This document shows, in pieces, positions 10,841 to 24,132 of a stretch of DNA of 64,000 bases. Origin of the DNA: Eopsaltria australis (Eukaryota > Chordata > Aves > Passeriformes > Petroicidae). The number at the start of each line of letters is the position of its first letter. The first letter of the stretch is position 1. The translations under genes were made by a program, and so were the position numbers. The stretch covers positions 11,753,001-11,817,000 of the forward strand of contig JAVTVJ010000012.1 of the NCBI GenBank assembly GCA_034509425.1, written 5' to 3'. Under the pieces are notes generated by a model that did not search any database, had not been told where the DNA came from, and was given only the letters and a program-made list of their open reading frames with translations.

Positions 10841-12758
10841 TTCTGCCCTTTGTGAGAGATTTAAGCTTGTGCTCTATTTGCTATAAAAAGGGCTGTGTAG
10901 AAGCAGAAAGTGCCATCTTGGAAGAAGGATGAGCTATTTCTGCAGTCAGTGAGGAACATCAGAGGATTTCTGTGTAGGGATCTTGACATAAATTTCTACT
11001 TCACCTGGAGACACGCTTATTTCCAATGAGTTAGCATTTCATTGTTGTGCAGTTGTTTAATGCTGCTTTCCATTGACAAAAGGTACCTTTTCAACTAAAT
11101 ACAACAAGTCAAAAATTAACTGTGGAACTCATTAGCTAATATCCATGCAAAATCTATAAACCTGTGTGTAGAAATAAAGCTAAAGTAATGGAAAATAACT
11201 CAGGCAAGTTAAGTAAATGAAGTTTAAATTTACAGCAAGAGTTGTTTTGAAGATGTCAGTATATCATTATGGATATGCTATATGTTTATAAGTGTGTTTA
11301 TTTAATTTCTTGTGCTCTAGCATTCATTTGACATGAGAATTCAGCCTTTGGGAGAAAAAAGGTCAAATTCTGTCTTCAGAAAGGCGTGTTCAGTTCTGGC
11401 TTGTTTATGACAGCTGAACTTTCAGGGCAGTGTTTCTTCCCACGTGTCAATGCAGCTGAAGTTGCAAAATAATAGAGTCTCAGAGGAGGATTTGTTCTTC
11501 TACAAATTTCACATAAAATTCAGCTGGGGTGATTCAGAAGCTAATTCAAGCTTATAAAAGGGATATATTTTATATATAAAATAGTAATAAAATATATATT
11601 TACATAAAAATACATATTTTAAAGCAGGAAGGCTTACTCTCATCTTTTTGGTTATTTGTTCTGAATAGTGGGTCACAAGAATATGTTCAATATTGCTAAA
11701 CTGTGTGACTATATTGGATTTTATAAACATAAGCAAGGACTCAGCCCTCAAACTAGAAAAAAATCATAATAGGTTGGGCTATAAAAAACCGGTATAGTAA
11801 GATAGAACATTTTTCATCATAACACCCCTTTTTGTTTTGAACTGTTGAACTTAGGAGTGAAAATGTTTCTGGCAGAACAGGTAGAATTATATTTGGGTGG
11901 GAGAAAATACTTCCAAGATCCTTTGGGAAACTCTTTTGTTTACCAAAATGGATAGTAGTGTCCAAAGTATCATTTGGTAGACATGTAATGCTGGAGGATT
12001 TTCTCCTGTATAAACTGTGACTGGAAAAAACCTTTAAATGTGAAGTTAGCAAACACTCAGTGGGACCACATCAGTCTTGAAGATTATTAATCCATGATGA
12101 GACACCCTCACCAAGTACCCTCCAGTTCTGCAGAGCTCCTGTGTGACTACATGTCAGGAGGACTTTGTATTCTTCATCCCAAGGCAGCAAACAGGAGGCT
12201 TGGATCTCCTTCACTGTCTCATTCTGCCAGAATTGTCAGGGGGCAAGAAGTTTCTTCTAAACCCTGAGTAACCTACTGTTGACAGCAGATGCTTAGGAGA
12301 GGAAACTGCTTTTTGGCATGAAGAGATAGAAACATGAGAATGGGGGAGCCAAGAATGTGTTGAGATGGACAGAACTAGGCTTAGGCTTGTGGCTGGTATG
12401 TTGGGGAGCAATGGATAGCTAGCAAGGTCTGCAGTGGTAAAAGATGAGAGGAGAAAAGGGAGAAACACTGGAACAAATGGGATTCCTTTTGTCTTCTCCG
12501 AAATAAAATAATTCTAAAACATACAGATGACATCGAATTGTTACGGTTATGGTCTTAAAAATACAAGAAGTGGCACAGATCTTTCCTGTTTGAGTGATCA
12601 TGAGACAAACATTCCTTTGAGGAAAAAAGTATGTAGTAGTCTTAGAGTTGTTTTTCTGTAGGCCTTGGTATGATTTCAGGTGAATTTTCTAGATTAATAC
12701 ATTCTTCTAATGAGAGATTGAGACTCTAAAATTGATAAAACCTTTTTTTCCATTTTTC

Positions 12759-12776
12759 TTTTTTTTTTTTTTTTTT
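12759..12776. repeat. Poly(T) run
   Basis: Eighteen consecutive T. No retroposon body was recognised on either side. Confidence 0.8.
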
Positions 12777-15407
12777 AAAGGACAGCCATTTCCCTAATCC
12801 CTTTATAATTATAAAGAAGATGTGTGTCAAAGGCTGACAATTTCACCATGAAGAACATCTGCTTTAAGTCCCCTCACATTACTCATTGGAGGATACTTCA
12901 AAAACAATTCCCTAATCTTTAAGGGCTCTTTTCAAATCAAAACATCAGGTCTTGGGCATTCATAACTGTGCAGATCCTTGTAAGATGAAGATCTTCTGCC
13001 ACCTTATTCACTAGTACATCTTCATGACCTTCTGTACCAGGCAGACTACCATAATTTTGCCGATTTGAGAGCTGTGAACTTGGAAAGAGGTTGCCATCTG
13101 GAGAATTGTTTCAGGAGTTTATAGATTTGCTCAGATAAGGAAAAAATACTTCTGATCTGCAAATTGCTCTGGAAATGTTGAATTAAAAAAAAAAGTCAGA
13201 CTTTTGTTGAGTAAATAATATGCTCAACCAGTAATTTTGGATAATTTATTTTTCATTTGATCTTTCAGTATATTTTTTGTGTAATAGGTAGACTAAAATA
13301 ACTATAAACAGGACATATTTTTTATTGAACTTGAAACTTGGATTTTTCAGCAATTTCAGGACTCTAGCTAACTGTAACTTGCAATAATAAATAAGAATAT
13401 GCTTTTTAAATGATTGCAATATTCCAAATTTAACCTCATCTTCAAATTAATTTCCACTAAAAAAGGAATTATTTGTGGATTTTAAGGTTCAAACATATTT
13501 CTCCCTTACCCTTGTTCATGGTAGTTGTTCCCTCTGACTAAAGCAGGCTAGATAAAGGCAGAATGGAGTTAGAATTTAATGTGTTTTTAAAGTAATGATA
13601 TGACAAGTTAGTAATTGAGGTTTTTAAATCACAATTCTATTTTGAAAAAAAAAAAAAACCAATATTTTATATGTTTTATTTTTCGTTAAATTCACTATTA
13701 GTCCCAGATTAACCATAGGAATCTCAGTTTATCTCCTGTGTTCATTCACAGCAAGGGCAAGAAAGGGTGGAAGAAAAGGCAAGATTGTAATAAAACATTA
13801 AAAGAAAAAGAGAAATAACAGAAAAAGAAGACATTGTGTCCAACAAATAGTTACGAATCATTCACCAATAACATTACTTCATATTTATTTTAGGGTTAAT
13901 GGTTTCTAATTCTGAAATCAATTTGTCCTTCAAAATTTGCTGTTTCATTCTCCAGAAGGAATGAGAAGTGTGGTGCCAGGCAGTAGTTTCATCACTTCAG
14001 TCCCTGGAAAACAGGCATTTAAGGAGTTTTTGCTCCCATAAAATATGGCTGTATTACCTTCATCAGGTGTCAATGACCACCTAAATATTAAAAGTTAATT
14101 AATTCAAGTCACTTCTCACTTCTACATGTATAGATGACATGGCATTTATAGAGGATTGTGAAAGTAGGAAGGTAGATGGAGCCTGAAAGCTCATAAACAG
14201 CCCTTTTGGAGAACTTCTGAAGTTCAATGAATGTTCTCAAATGCTGAATTAAAAAATGGCATTAGTAAGGAGAGAGAGTAATTTGTTAAAAAAATGCATA
14301 TTCCTTTTGCTTTCCGTTGACATTTATAACATACAAAGTAATTGAAACCACAGTCGGGGTACTTAGGGTAGCTCTATAAACAGCAGTAGTTCAGCAGGTG
14401 GTAACAATATTAATTTGGAAAGGAACAGAACTGACCTCTTCACTTCCTCTTTTTTAACGCAGGATTTTATTTTAATTTGTTTCAGAAAACTTCAAAGAGA
14501 ATGTAAAAAAGCCTTTATACACTTTGTGAAATACAAAATTAATTCTCTTATCACCCAGATGCAGCATTGATATGAGAGTAATGAATGCTTTAGAAATACA
14601 AAGAGATTAAATTTTCTTTATGTTTCTAATGAGAGACACTTAGTTTAGGTAGCTTAGATCCACAGTTTTGGATTTGTAAAAAACAAACAGCTTATGTATT
14701 CAGAAAGATCTTATAAAAACAAAACCCAAATGAGATTTTCTTTTGACTCAGAAATGGAGGAGGACCTAATCTCGAACATTATATATCTCAGCAAACACCA
14801 GCAGCCCATTTTAACTCATTTTACAGCACACACAGCTGCACTTAGGTGCATGAAGCACTTTTTGAAACATAACAGAAATATATCACCAGTAGGTAGGAGT
14901 ACAGATTGTCTTCAATTCTGTAAAAATAAAGGCTTAGCAGGTGTTTGTGAAAAATTTATTTAACACCAGAAATCTAGTATTATTTTGGAAAGTTAAATCT
15001 GTAATTTTGAATCTGAGTCATAGTCTTGGTTTATTTGACATCTTTATAGCACAAATCTCTCTGAATACCTCTCAATAAATTCAATGTCATTCAGCAAGTC
15101 ATAAGGAATGTCTTTTCCACCATATTAGAGATTTGAAGACCAAGCACAAGGATGTCAAGACACCTTCTGTTCAGAGAATAAAAACATTGTGACCAGTTGA
15201 AAGACTGCTCAAAATTTTATAATCTCTGCCTGCTTTGCTCTAAACGTAGACATCAAGCTTTGCTGTAAATCAACATCCATGCAGCACTCATACTTCAATC
15301 CCACTTATGCTATCAATATAGACTGTTAAGAGCTGATTCAATAGTTGAAGGTAGTGGTCTTACCAATAATTTCATAGAAGTTTTTTTTTCTTGAATATTG
15401 CTTGGGC

Positions 15408-15435
15408 TTTTTTTTTCTTTTTTTTTTTTTTTTTT
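15408..15435. repeat. Poly(T)-rich run
   Basis: T-run interrupted by one C, ending in 18 T. No adjacent SINE-like sequence was recognised. Confidence 0.8.
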
Positions 15436-18400
15436 CTGCCATTAAGGTACTACAAAAGTCTTTTTTGCCTGTTCTGATTTTTTTTTGTTTGTTTTTTAGG
15501 ATCACTTTCTCTTCTGATATTATTTGTATTTACAGTGATTTTTTCCTTTCTTCTTCTAGAGAAGAACTATGTTTATCACAGTTGCAAATAATAAATCTAT
15601 GTATGGGCATATAATTATCCGGCTTTGACATTTCTGCTTCTGGATGTTTGTGATCCAGCTGTTCTGGATTGAGATATACATCCTAAATTAATTGAACATA
15701 AAGTGTACAACAGTATACACCTCTTCTCAGTTTTGATATTTCTACTTACATGGTTAATTTGCAGCTGCAATTGTAAGCTCTTGCTGTAATGTAATTTTGT
15801 CATTGTAATTGCTTCTTCGGAAATCAATATTGCTGCCATGATAAATAATAAAACTCTAACAAAGGTAATAAAAGTCCAGGGCATTTCCTCAGGTAACAGA
15901 TTTCTCAGGTCAATATACCCCTCTCCGTGTTTTTGCCTCGTCAAATGTCACGAGAGATAGAATAAGTGAATTTCAATGAGATTTAGCTCTGGAAGTGTGA
16001 GGGAGGGGAGAATATTACCAAATATTTTACAACAACATATGTTCATTACTAATGGTGTTACTCAAAATCATAAATAATGAAAGAAATTGATACCATGAGT
16101 GCAGTTTGTCTAGCATGTTTCAATTATACAAGCACGGGGTATATATCAAGTTTATGGTATTGCTTAAATCTTTATTAAACGCTATAAAAGGTTTACACTT
16201 CTGTAACAATATGCAAATAGACCATTTAATTTACTTACAGACCTATCAAAATAAAATCCCCATAGGGTATCTAGGCAGCAGTAAACAAAATCCTTTCAGG
16301 AGTTTGCTGCTGACCTTTTTATAACTCCTAAGCTTCCAGGTACTGCAGGGAATACAAAACTTGCTGCTGTAGCTTCTCTACAGCAGCAGACAATGACAGA
16401 TGATATTTTGGAGTACTATGTACTTTCTTATAGTATGGGTTAATTCATGATGGACATATTGTACACGTGAACATACTTTTTCTGAACTGGCAAGTGGGAG
16501 AAGGGTTATTCTAAAAAAGCATCAGGAGCTGAAGGTGCAGATTGCTCTCCAAATCTCCCACTATAGTGATATAGATTCAGTTGAAGTTGAATTTCATAGA
16601 TTCTTCCCTATTTGGTGAATCAACTGATGAAAATAACTTTTTATCCTTACAAGGAGCTTTGGGCAACTAAACACCTACTCTGTGAGACATGCCACAGGAT
16701 ATTATCTGCCTTCCTTCTGACGGGGGATTGAAAAACCAAATGAGCTGAACTCAGGAAGGGCTAAAGCATTTCATATCAGAAAAAGAAGTAATGTTTTTTT
16801 GAAAAAAAATAAAATCAGGGTAGCAGCAGAAAAGCTATGATAATAATTTGCAATGTGTTTGTATTTTATCCAATGACTGTTAATAATTTTCACTTTCAGA
16901 GAAGCATCCTAACCCAAAGGACATAGGCATTATTGTTTCCTCTGCCTATATTTTAGACTGGTTCAATTTAATATTTGCACAGATTTTAAGGGATGCTGTT
17001 GAGAAGGCAAGCTGCAGATACCTACAACTCAAAACTGCTTGTGGGCTGGTTGTAGAGTAGTTAAGTACAAAGTGGGAAGAGTGCATGGATATGAATGTAA
17101 AATAGGGGCATCTTGGACCCTGAGAGAGTAGTTCATCTGAGTCACTGATTTCTGGACTAAGCACTGTTTCCTCTAGCCAAGTTGTTGTGAAATAGAAATT
17201 GAAATGCTGAAGGCCAGGATAATGTTTTGTCTTGTGAGTCTTGTGAAGAGTGTTACACCTTTGAGAACCCCTGAGTCAGATGCCTAAACTCCAAAGAGAT
17301 TTAAAAGTTTTTGTCATTTCAGTTACACATTTACTTGGTCTAGTTAGTGTATTGGACAGCACTGAATGCTTTTTATTTCTTTCTGGGGCACCTCAGAAGT
17401 ACCCATGTTTCAAATGTATTATTATTATTATTCTGTTTCTAATCTAATTCTAGTCAAGAATGACTTAACCAAATCTCCACTGCAATCATCATTATTATGA
17501 TGAATCAAAACTGAACAACTTCATCCATGACAGGTGTGCCAGTTTGTTACTCCAATATGACAATTACTATATCCCTTCTTCAGCTAAAAATCTAGAGATG
17601 TGTTGTGCTATTGGCCTAATGCTTCAAGTCAAATAGAGGTCCAAATTCTGAAGTGATTCCAGGATCGGTACATAAAGCACTTCAAGATGGAAGTGCTACA
17701 GAAGTGGGAAGGTTTATATCTACTGCCATTGAACAAGATTCTGTTCCATTTATTAATGTGTTTATGTTTATAATTTTTAATGCATTTTCCCTCAATTATC
17801 TTCTTCATGTGATAGAAATGTTTGCAGAAATAATGGCAGATTTAAAAGTGCTGCTTTATGTATTAATTAACATTCATAAAGTCTAAACCCAGACTTTTAA
17901 AGAATATATAATTATAAAAAGCAATTTGTTAATGGAAAATTTTGTTTTCTCCTCTAAATATATCCAGGAACTATTATACCTTTGTTATTTACAATCCACT
18001 GGTAATGCATAATTCATACAACAGCATTTATTTTACCACTACTGGAAGCACATTGTTTCTTCTTAGTTGCACACAGCTCTATTTTTGCATTTCAGGTTCT
18101 ATGTCTTAATTTTAAGTCTTTCATGGCCTTTTTCACTCTTGTGTGTGAGCCTGTTTGTGAGTGCGTGTTTATACATAAGACAACATGAAGAATTTTTTCA
18201 GGATTTTTTTTCATTGACTGTAGAAAATAACTTTTGGTCTCTGTGCAATACAGACATTTTATTTTCTTTAAATGTTGTTAAAGCAGACGTGTAAGCAACT
18301 CTGGAGCAAAGGTATTCTTATTGTGGGATAAGAGTGACAATAATATTTTTCATTTTGATGAGATTTGTCAAAACATATCACGTTACGTACATAAGATTAG

Positions 18401-19015
18401 TGATGAATTGCAGCTCCCTCTGAGCTGTGTGCTCAAGGAAGATGGTCAGCAAGCAGTAGGGACCCATGTTAAAAACATCACGTGTTTAAATAGCTTTAAG
18501 GTTTTTTTTTAAAATTACTTCTATTATATAGACAGTGAATTTTTCTTCTTTTCATTATTATTCAGATACATAGACACTGGACTAACACTCCTCTGTTTTC
18601 TAGCATTTGAAAGCTTTTAATTCTTCTTCCAATTGCAAAAATTTAAGATCTAAAGGTCTTCCTGTTGAAATACTCCTTTCTTTTTAACAAGATTTACAGA
18701 CTAAATAGGATTAATACATAATGAGAAAGCAAATATCCTAAAGTGAAGACAGTACTGTAACTTGGAAAATTTGGAGAGAAGAGAAAGCGGTCTGGGAATG
18801 CTAGAAACTAACTTTTTTTATTTGAGAACTTAGTCCATATGTTTATGATTGTCTCCTTTTATGTTTATTCATGGAGATTGTCCTACAGGAATAGTTTGTA
18901 TAATTGATTATGATGATCTTTAATGTATGCTATGAAACTTACGATTGAGTCATGAGTTTTTTTCCTAAAAAATATTCCATTTCCTTTTAAGTGAGTTGCT
19001 TTGATGAACAGGAAA

Positions 19016-19058
19016 AAGCCAACCAACACCAACCAACCAACGAACCAACCTACCATTC
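19016..19058. repeat. (CCAA)n microsatellite
   Basis: Imperfect CCAA units with scattered substitutions (CACCAACCAACCAACGAACC), lying about 85 bases left of a CR1 3' end. Confidence 0.75.
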
Positions 19059-19140
19059 CCCCCAAGAATATGTGCTTTGAAAATAATTTCAGATTGAGAT
19101 TTGAGGTACCAACTAACAGATCCAATAAAATCCTGAGATG

Positions 19141-19612
19141 ATATCACAGTATCACAGAATAAACTAGGTTGGAAAATACCTCTGAGATCATCAAGCCCAA
19201 GCTATGACTGAACACCACTGTATCAACTAGACCAAGGTAATGAGTGCCACGTCCAGTCTTTCCTTAAACACCTCCAGTGACTCCACCAGCTCCCTGGGCA
19301 GCCTATTCCAATGCCCAGTCACCCTTTCTTTGAAGTAATTTCTTCTAATGTGCACCCTAAACCTCTCCTGGCACAGCATAAGACCATGTTCTCCTGCCTT
19401 CTTGGTAGTTACCTGGGAGAATAGAGTGATAAGGTCCTTCCTGAGTCTCCTTTTGTCTAGACTAAACTGCCCCAGCTCCCTCAGCTGCTCCTCCCACGAC
19501 TTGTACTCCAGACCCTTCAGCAGCTTCACTGCCCTTCTCTGGACACACTCCAGCACCTTAATGTCTTCCTGAATTGAGGGGTCCAGAATTGGTCACAGTA
19601 CTTGAGGTGCAC
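19141..19612 (-). mobile_element. CR1 LINE 3' fragment with reverse-transcriptase C-terminus
   Basis: The left end ATCACAGTATCACAGAAT is the reverse complement of the CR1 3' tail, so the element lies on the minus strand. Between 19556 and 19227 a 109-codon minus-strand frame encodes the end of the CR1 ORF2 protein. It opens with [20 protein letters not shown], continues with [19 protein letters not shown], and ends with [20 protein letters not shown], all hallmarks of the CR1 C-terminal domain. An internal stretch after DLITL is shorter than usual. The copy is 5'-truncated near 19612, as most CR1 copies are. It still has a clean frame here, so it is younger than the copy near 8 kb. Confidence 0.9.
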
Positions 19613-20178
19613 ATGGACCTGCCTGTCTGTATTTGAGGGACCTGCTAGTTGGGTTAAGACCATATGAATTAGATATTTAATTCCTTTGAAGGGTAAAGGA
19701 AGAAAATATCATAAGTAAACAATGAGGTTTGATACAGTTACCCACTCCAAGCACCAATGAGCACCTTTCCTTACAGAACATTCAGCTCATTCTCTAAACT
19801 TAAAGTGTGTCAAGATCATCAGGAATGCAGAAGCAATAAAGGAATTGGTCATGTTTAAGGGGATGAATTTGAAATTTGGGCTTCTAAGCCTGGATTCTAA
19901 TAATTCTTCACTCCAAATCAGTCTTAACTGAGCAGCTACTAAATTCCTCAAGTGTCTTCAAATTTATCTCACCAAATGTAGGCATTTTTTGTCTGTATTT
20001 TGTCTAGGCTTGCTACAGAGTCTGTTGAAATAAACAGATACTTCTAGGTCACATTTTTGTGTTTAAAATAGATCAGATGATTCATACTCCAGACAGGTCC
20101 ATTTCTCTTCATTGATTATAAAAGGAGCCTAAATGTTAGGGAAAATGGAGTCTGTGCTTTGGGTTCTTGGAGCAAAGG

Positions 20179-20235
20179 GTGGTGCCATGCAGGCACCACT
20201 CAGCAGGCTCTGGTAGTTCCTTTGGTAGTTCCTTT
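20179..20235. repeat. Short inverted repeat followed by a 12-bp tandem duplication
   Basis: GTGGTGCC (20179-20186) pairs with GGCACCAC (20192-20199) across a 5-nt loop. GGTAGTTCCTTT is then repeated exactly at 20212-20223 and 20224-20235. Confidence 0.7.
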
Positions 20236-23200
20236 GTCCACCAAAGCAGATTCTGAGTCTTCTGGAAACCAAGGAATCATATGATTGTAATCTCCTGACT
20301 ACGCTCTTTTACTTGCTATTTTTCCCACGTTTGGAGCTTATGTTTGGCCTTGGCTTGGTCCCCACCTGTAACTTCAGTGCTGTGGGAAATAACGTCCAGT
20401 TTTCCCTTGCAGGTTCTCCAGCTGTTGGAAGAGATGCTGCCATTCATCCTGGACTGATTTCAGCTTCTGGTTTGCAGGTACATATCTAGACCATCAGTAA
20501 AGACTTTCAAGCTTCTCTCACAGGAACTTTAGGCACCAAAGCACCTTCCATACCAAGTAAGCTGTAAGGGTGTCAGAAATCCCTTGCACACCAAACTTAG
20601 GCTACAGAGACACTCTGAAGTTGAAGGTAAACGTCAGAAAGACCATTTTCCAAAGAAAATGGAGCTCGAAACTGCTGGCATAAATGCTCTGTAGAACACA
20701 TGCCCAGAAACCACTGCAGAATAACACAGCAGCCCAAGTGTCTCAGGACAGGATGACAAACAACTGCAGGGTTGTAATGAAAGAGTTGCAGATGGAAAAG
20801 GTGAGGGAAAAGAAAAATGGATCTGTATTTACATACAGACATGCCAGACTCCCTTCTCCACTGCTGGCCACAAAACACGCCTAAAGAATTTGTAACAGTC
20901 CAGCACACACAAGCATCTCCTACACCTCTCTTATGTGATGATTACTCATTTTCTTCTGGAGTTGCTCAAATATCTCTGAATTACAAAACCTTGCAAGCAA
21001 AGATATCTAGAGCCTGTTCCCAGCTGTTATTTGCCTCAAATCCATAAGCCTCTTCAGAACCTAAAAGGACATTACTTAGTTTAGGAAGTGATAAAAATTT
21101 ATAAAATAGAACTATTTAAAACAAAATGTTGAAAATTCTATGAGTCAATATTTTCCTCTTGATGGACCTCTGGTGAGGGGCTTATTCTTCAAGCACAGTA
21201 ACTCATTCACATTTATGTTTGTGGAAGAAATAACATCTGAATTGTATTTTCCTTTCTTTGAGATGCCTTTTATTTTCTCCTGTACTTCGGGTGATGAAAT
21301 TTGGACCGTGGCAGGCTGTTATCTGAAACTGCATTGCAAGGAAAATTGAAGCTAGGGCAAAAAGACAAAACAATGTTTATTTTTAAATACATTGATTTTA
21401 AAGCCTTTTTCATAGGTATAAGTAGTTTCTCTTAGTACAAAACTTCAAGGCAGAGTTTACTCTACTGTGAATTTCCTTTTCCTGAAGAAAAAAAAAAAGT
21501 TTTGTCCTAATTTATCAAACTGTTTATTCAAAGGCTAATATATATATTTCCGTATAAAACATTAGAGTATAATAATATTGGTGCGTACCTGAGTAATATA
21601 GAAGGATTTAAGTTTGCTTATCCAAAGTTAGACGGCAACTGAACAACATGCATTAATGTGTAACATGACTTTAACAACATGCTCTGACTTGGGAAGAAGA
21701 ACAGACATAGTAATAAGATGTGTCAGGATAAATTTTAAAAACCTTGTTGCAAAAAGAGTTGACCAGGTAACTGTAGAGTTTCAGAGATGAAATACAGATT
21801 ATAGGAAGCTAACAGATGCATTTTTGTATAAAGGATTAGATCAGTTTCCCCTGGAAAAATCCACGTGAGAATATGGCCATCTTTGTTTAATACTTAGGAA
21901 ATAACAAATGAAAAAGCCACGGTAGCTCCTGCAAAATGTTTTTTTTGTTGTTGTTTTTTAATCACACTTGGGTTTGATAAGTTAATATTTGCCTGCTTTT
22001 TCTAATAGATTTGGGTGTCTAATAATAGAATCTATGACTTACAAATCCTGCCAATTTTGAAACAAACCATTATGAGATGGAGCAAAAACTTATTTCAGCA
22101 CAAACGGTTAAATTTATCTTTGGTTGTCTTAATTTTTCTGATTTTATAATCACTGCTTCTTTGTTCTCTTGCTGAAGGCACATTTTCATTGCCAAGTAGT
22201 TCTCTCTTCTAATTATTTTTGAGAATCTACACACATTTAGTTATTACACCTTTAGTCCACAGAATAATTTTGTAACTCCTGCACTTGTTCTTCCACTTTT
22301 GAGTACCTGATAAAAGCACTGAGAGGAATATTCTTCTGAACATTCTTCTGAGCATGTTAGCTGTGATTAATTCACCACCTCCTTGCTTTTCTGTATGAGA
22401 ATTTCGGATGCTTTTTGGGCATACCGCCATTTCACTTTGAGCTGATTTTCCATTACTACCTGCATAGTCTTTTGGCATCAGGGCTTTTCAGACCTCCTTT
22501 GCGTAGCACAAGAGAATGGGGCAGTGGCATGAATCCCTTGTTAGAGACGCACAGCCTTGTCATTCTGATAACCCCAGGCTCCTCAGTGGTGTGCCTCTCT
22601 AGTGTAAGCCTGTCCCTCACTGTTATTTGCGGTTCTTCTTCCCTCTCATGTACTAATTATTTTTTCAGCAGCAATTTATTCCTAGATCCTGGAAAAAGAA
22701 AAATATATTGAATAGTGTCAGATTGAATATCAGCTCCTCTGAAAACAATCTCATTCAGTGATGAGTCTTCACTGACAGCTACTTTGGAGACCTGACAATT
22801 TTTATTCTGTTTGGCATGTGCTTTATTTTGATTGAGTCTAAAGGTATTTTTTTTTTAAATCTGAATGCCAGATGGTTAAAGTAAAAAGTTTTACAGAAAT
22901 CTAAACATATTCAGTCTGCAGCAATATCTTTATCTGCTAAATATGATAAACCCATAAAAACATTAGGTTTGTCTGACAAGCTTTATTTTCATAAAGCCAT
23001 TTGACTAGTATTGATTATACTTATATTCTCTCATTCTTTATTAACTGTTTATTATATTACCTCTTCTATTACTTCATCCAGATGGGCATTAGACTACACA
23101 GCCTGTTAATACCCTGGTTATCCTGCGTGCCCTTTCTGCAGTCTGTCACATCCATAGCATTGTTCTTTTATTCTGGAATATTCCAAATACCTGAAGAATA

Positions 23201-23349
23201 TTAAAAATTAACGTGAGTCGGATCTTTTAAAGTTGAGTCTCATGTTTATGCTTAGCAGCTGTTAAAACCTCTTCAGTTTCTAGTAGGTTGGAATATAGTT
23301 CATCATCCTCTTAAGGTTAAATAAAACATGCTGGTCTTCTCTATGTGCT

Positions 23350-23376
23350 GCAGATGTATTTATAAAATACATCTGC
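23350..23376. repeat. Perfect 12-bp hairpin
   Basis: GCAGATGTATTT (23350-23361) pairs with AAATACATCTGC (23365-23376) across a 3-nt loop. With one bulged base the pairing extends by a further GCT/AGC. Confidence 0.85.
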
Positions 23377-24049
23377 CAGCTCTGCATCAATTTTTAACAA
23401 ATTTACCCTTGCCATTTAGTACACCTAGAACAATGTAGGAATGTAGAATCCATTCTTCTTTAAAGAACAGCTTTTATTTGTGGTTAATTATGACCAATGT
23501 GTTAAGCGTTTTGAATTTTTTAATCAGCTTTCTACACTTCATGACTTTTAAAGCTTTTTACCTTCTACTTCCCTGTTGCTCCTTTTTATAAACTGCATTT
23601 TTTTATTTTCTTATAAGGGCCTTAACATCATCAAATTAAGTAAAAATGCACAAGAAAATGGCCCTTTTTTTCACTGTGCTTCTGTATTTCTGGCTGTATT
23701 CAGTGTGGCTCCGCAGGGACTGCTACTTGGGAAGTATCATTTAGCAAATGGCAGAGAACAGGATGAAGATGTGTCAATACTGACTCTGTGGAAAACATGA
23801 TATCAGTCAGATTTTTTAACCCATCAGCTAATTAAAATAAGTATCTTTTGTCAGTCTAAGCCGATCATGTCATAACCTTTCTCATTTAAAAGACAATGTG
23901 CAAAACCTAGAAAAAGTCATTCTTCTTCATAGAGTACTGTGAGTACTTAGTTCAGACTTGGTTTTGTAATATATATTTCCCTATGATCTGGAATCTGAGA
24001 ATCTTTGAAACTTCAAATGTCTATGATTAAATAATGACTCTACTGAATG

Positions 24050-24132
24050 TTATTATTATTATTACTACTACTATTGTTGTTGTCATCATTGCTATTATTA
24101 TTAATTCTACTATTACTATTACTATTATTATT
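24050..24132. repeat. (ATT)n/(ACT)n microsatellite
   Basis: Trinucleotide tract switching among ATT, ACT, GTT and ATC units. Confidence 0.8.

Larger units (their letters stand above)
10841..19140. other. AT-rich noncoding DNA
   Basis: Only short frames without domains. Simple tracts include T18 at 12759-12776, a T-rich run at 15408-15435 and (ATT)n at 17418-17432. No interspersed repeats were recognised. Confidence 0.6.

Noticed and set aside
15408..15435. Poly(T) run as the tail of a minus-strand SINE or processed pseudogene
   Set aside because: No SINE body, coding sequence or target-site duplication recognised next to it.
19348..19572. 74-codon plus-strand frame
   Set aside because: Antisense shadow of the CR1 ORF2 fragment.
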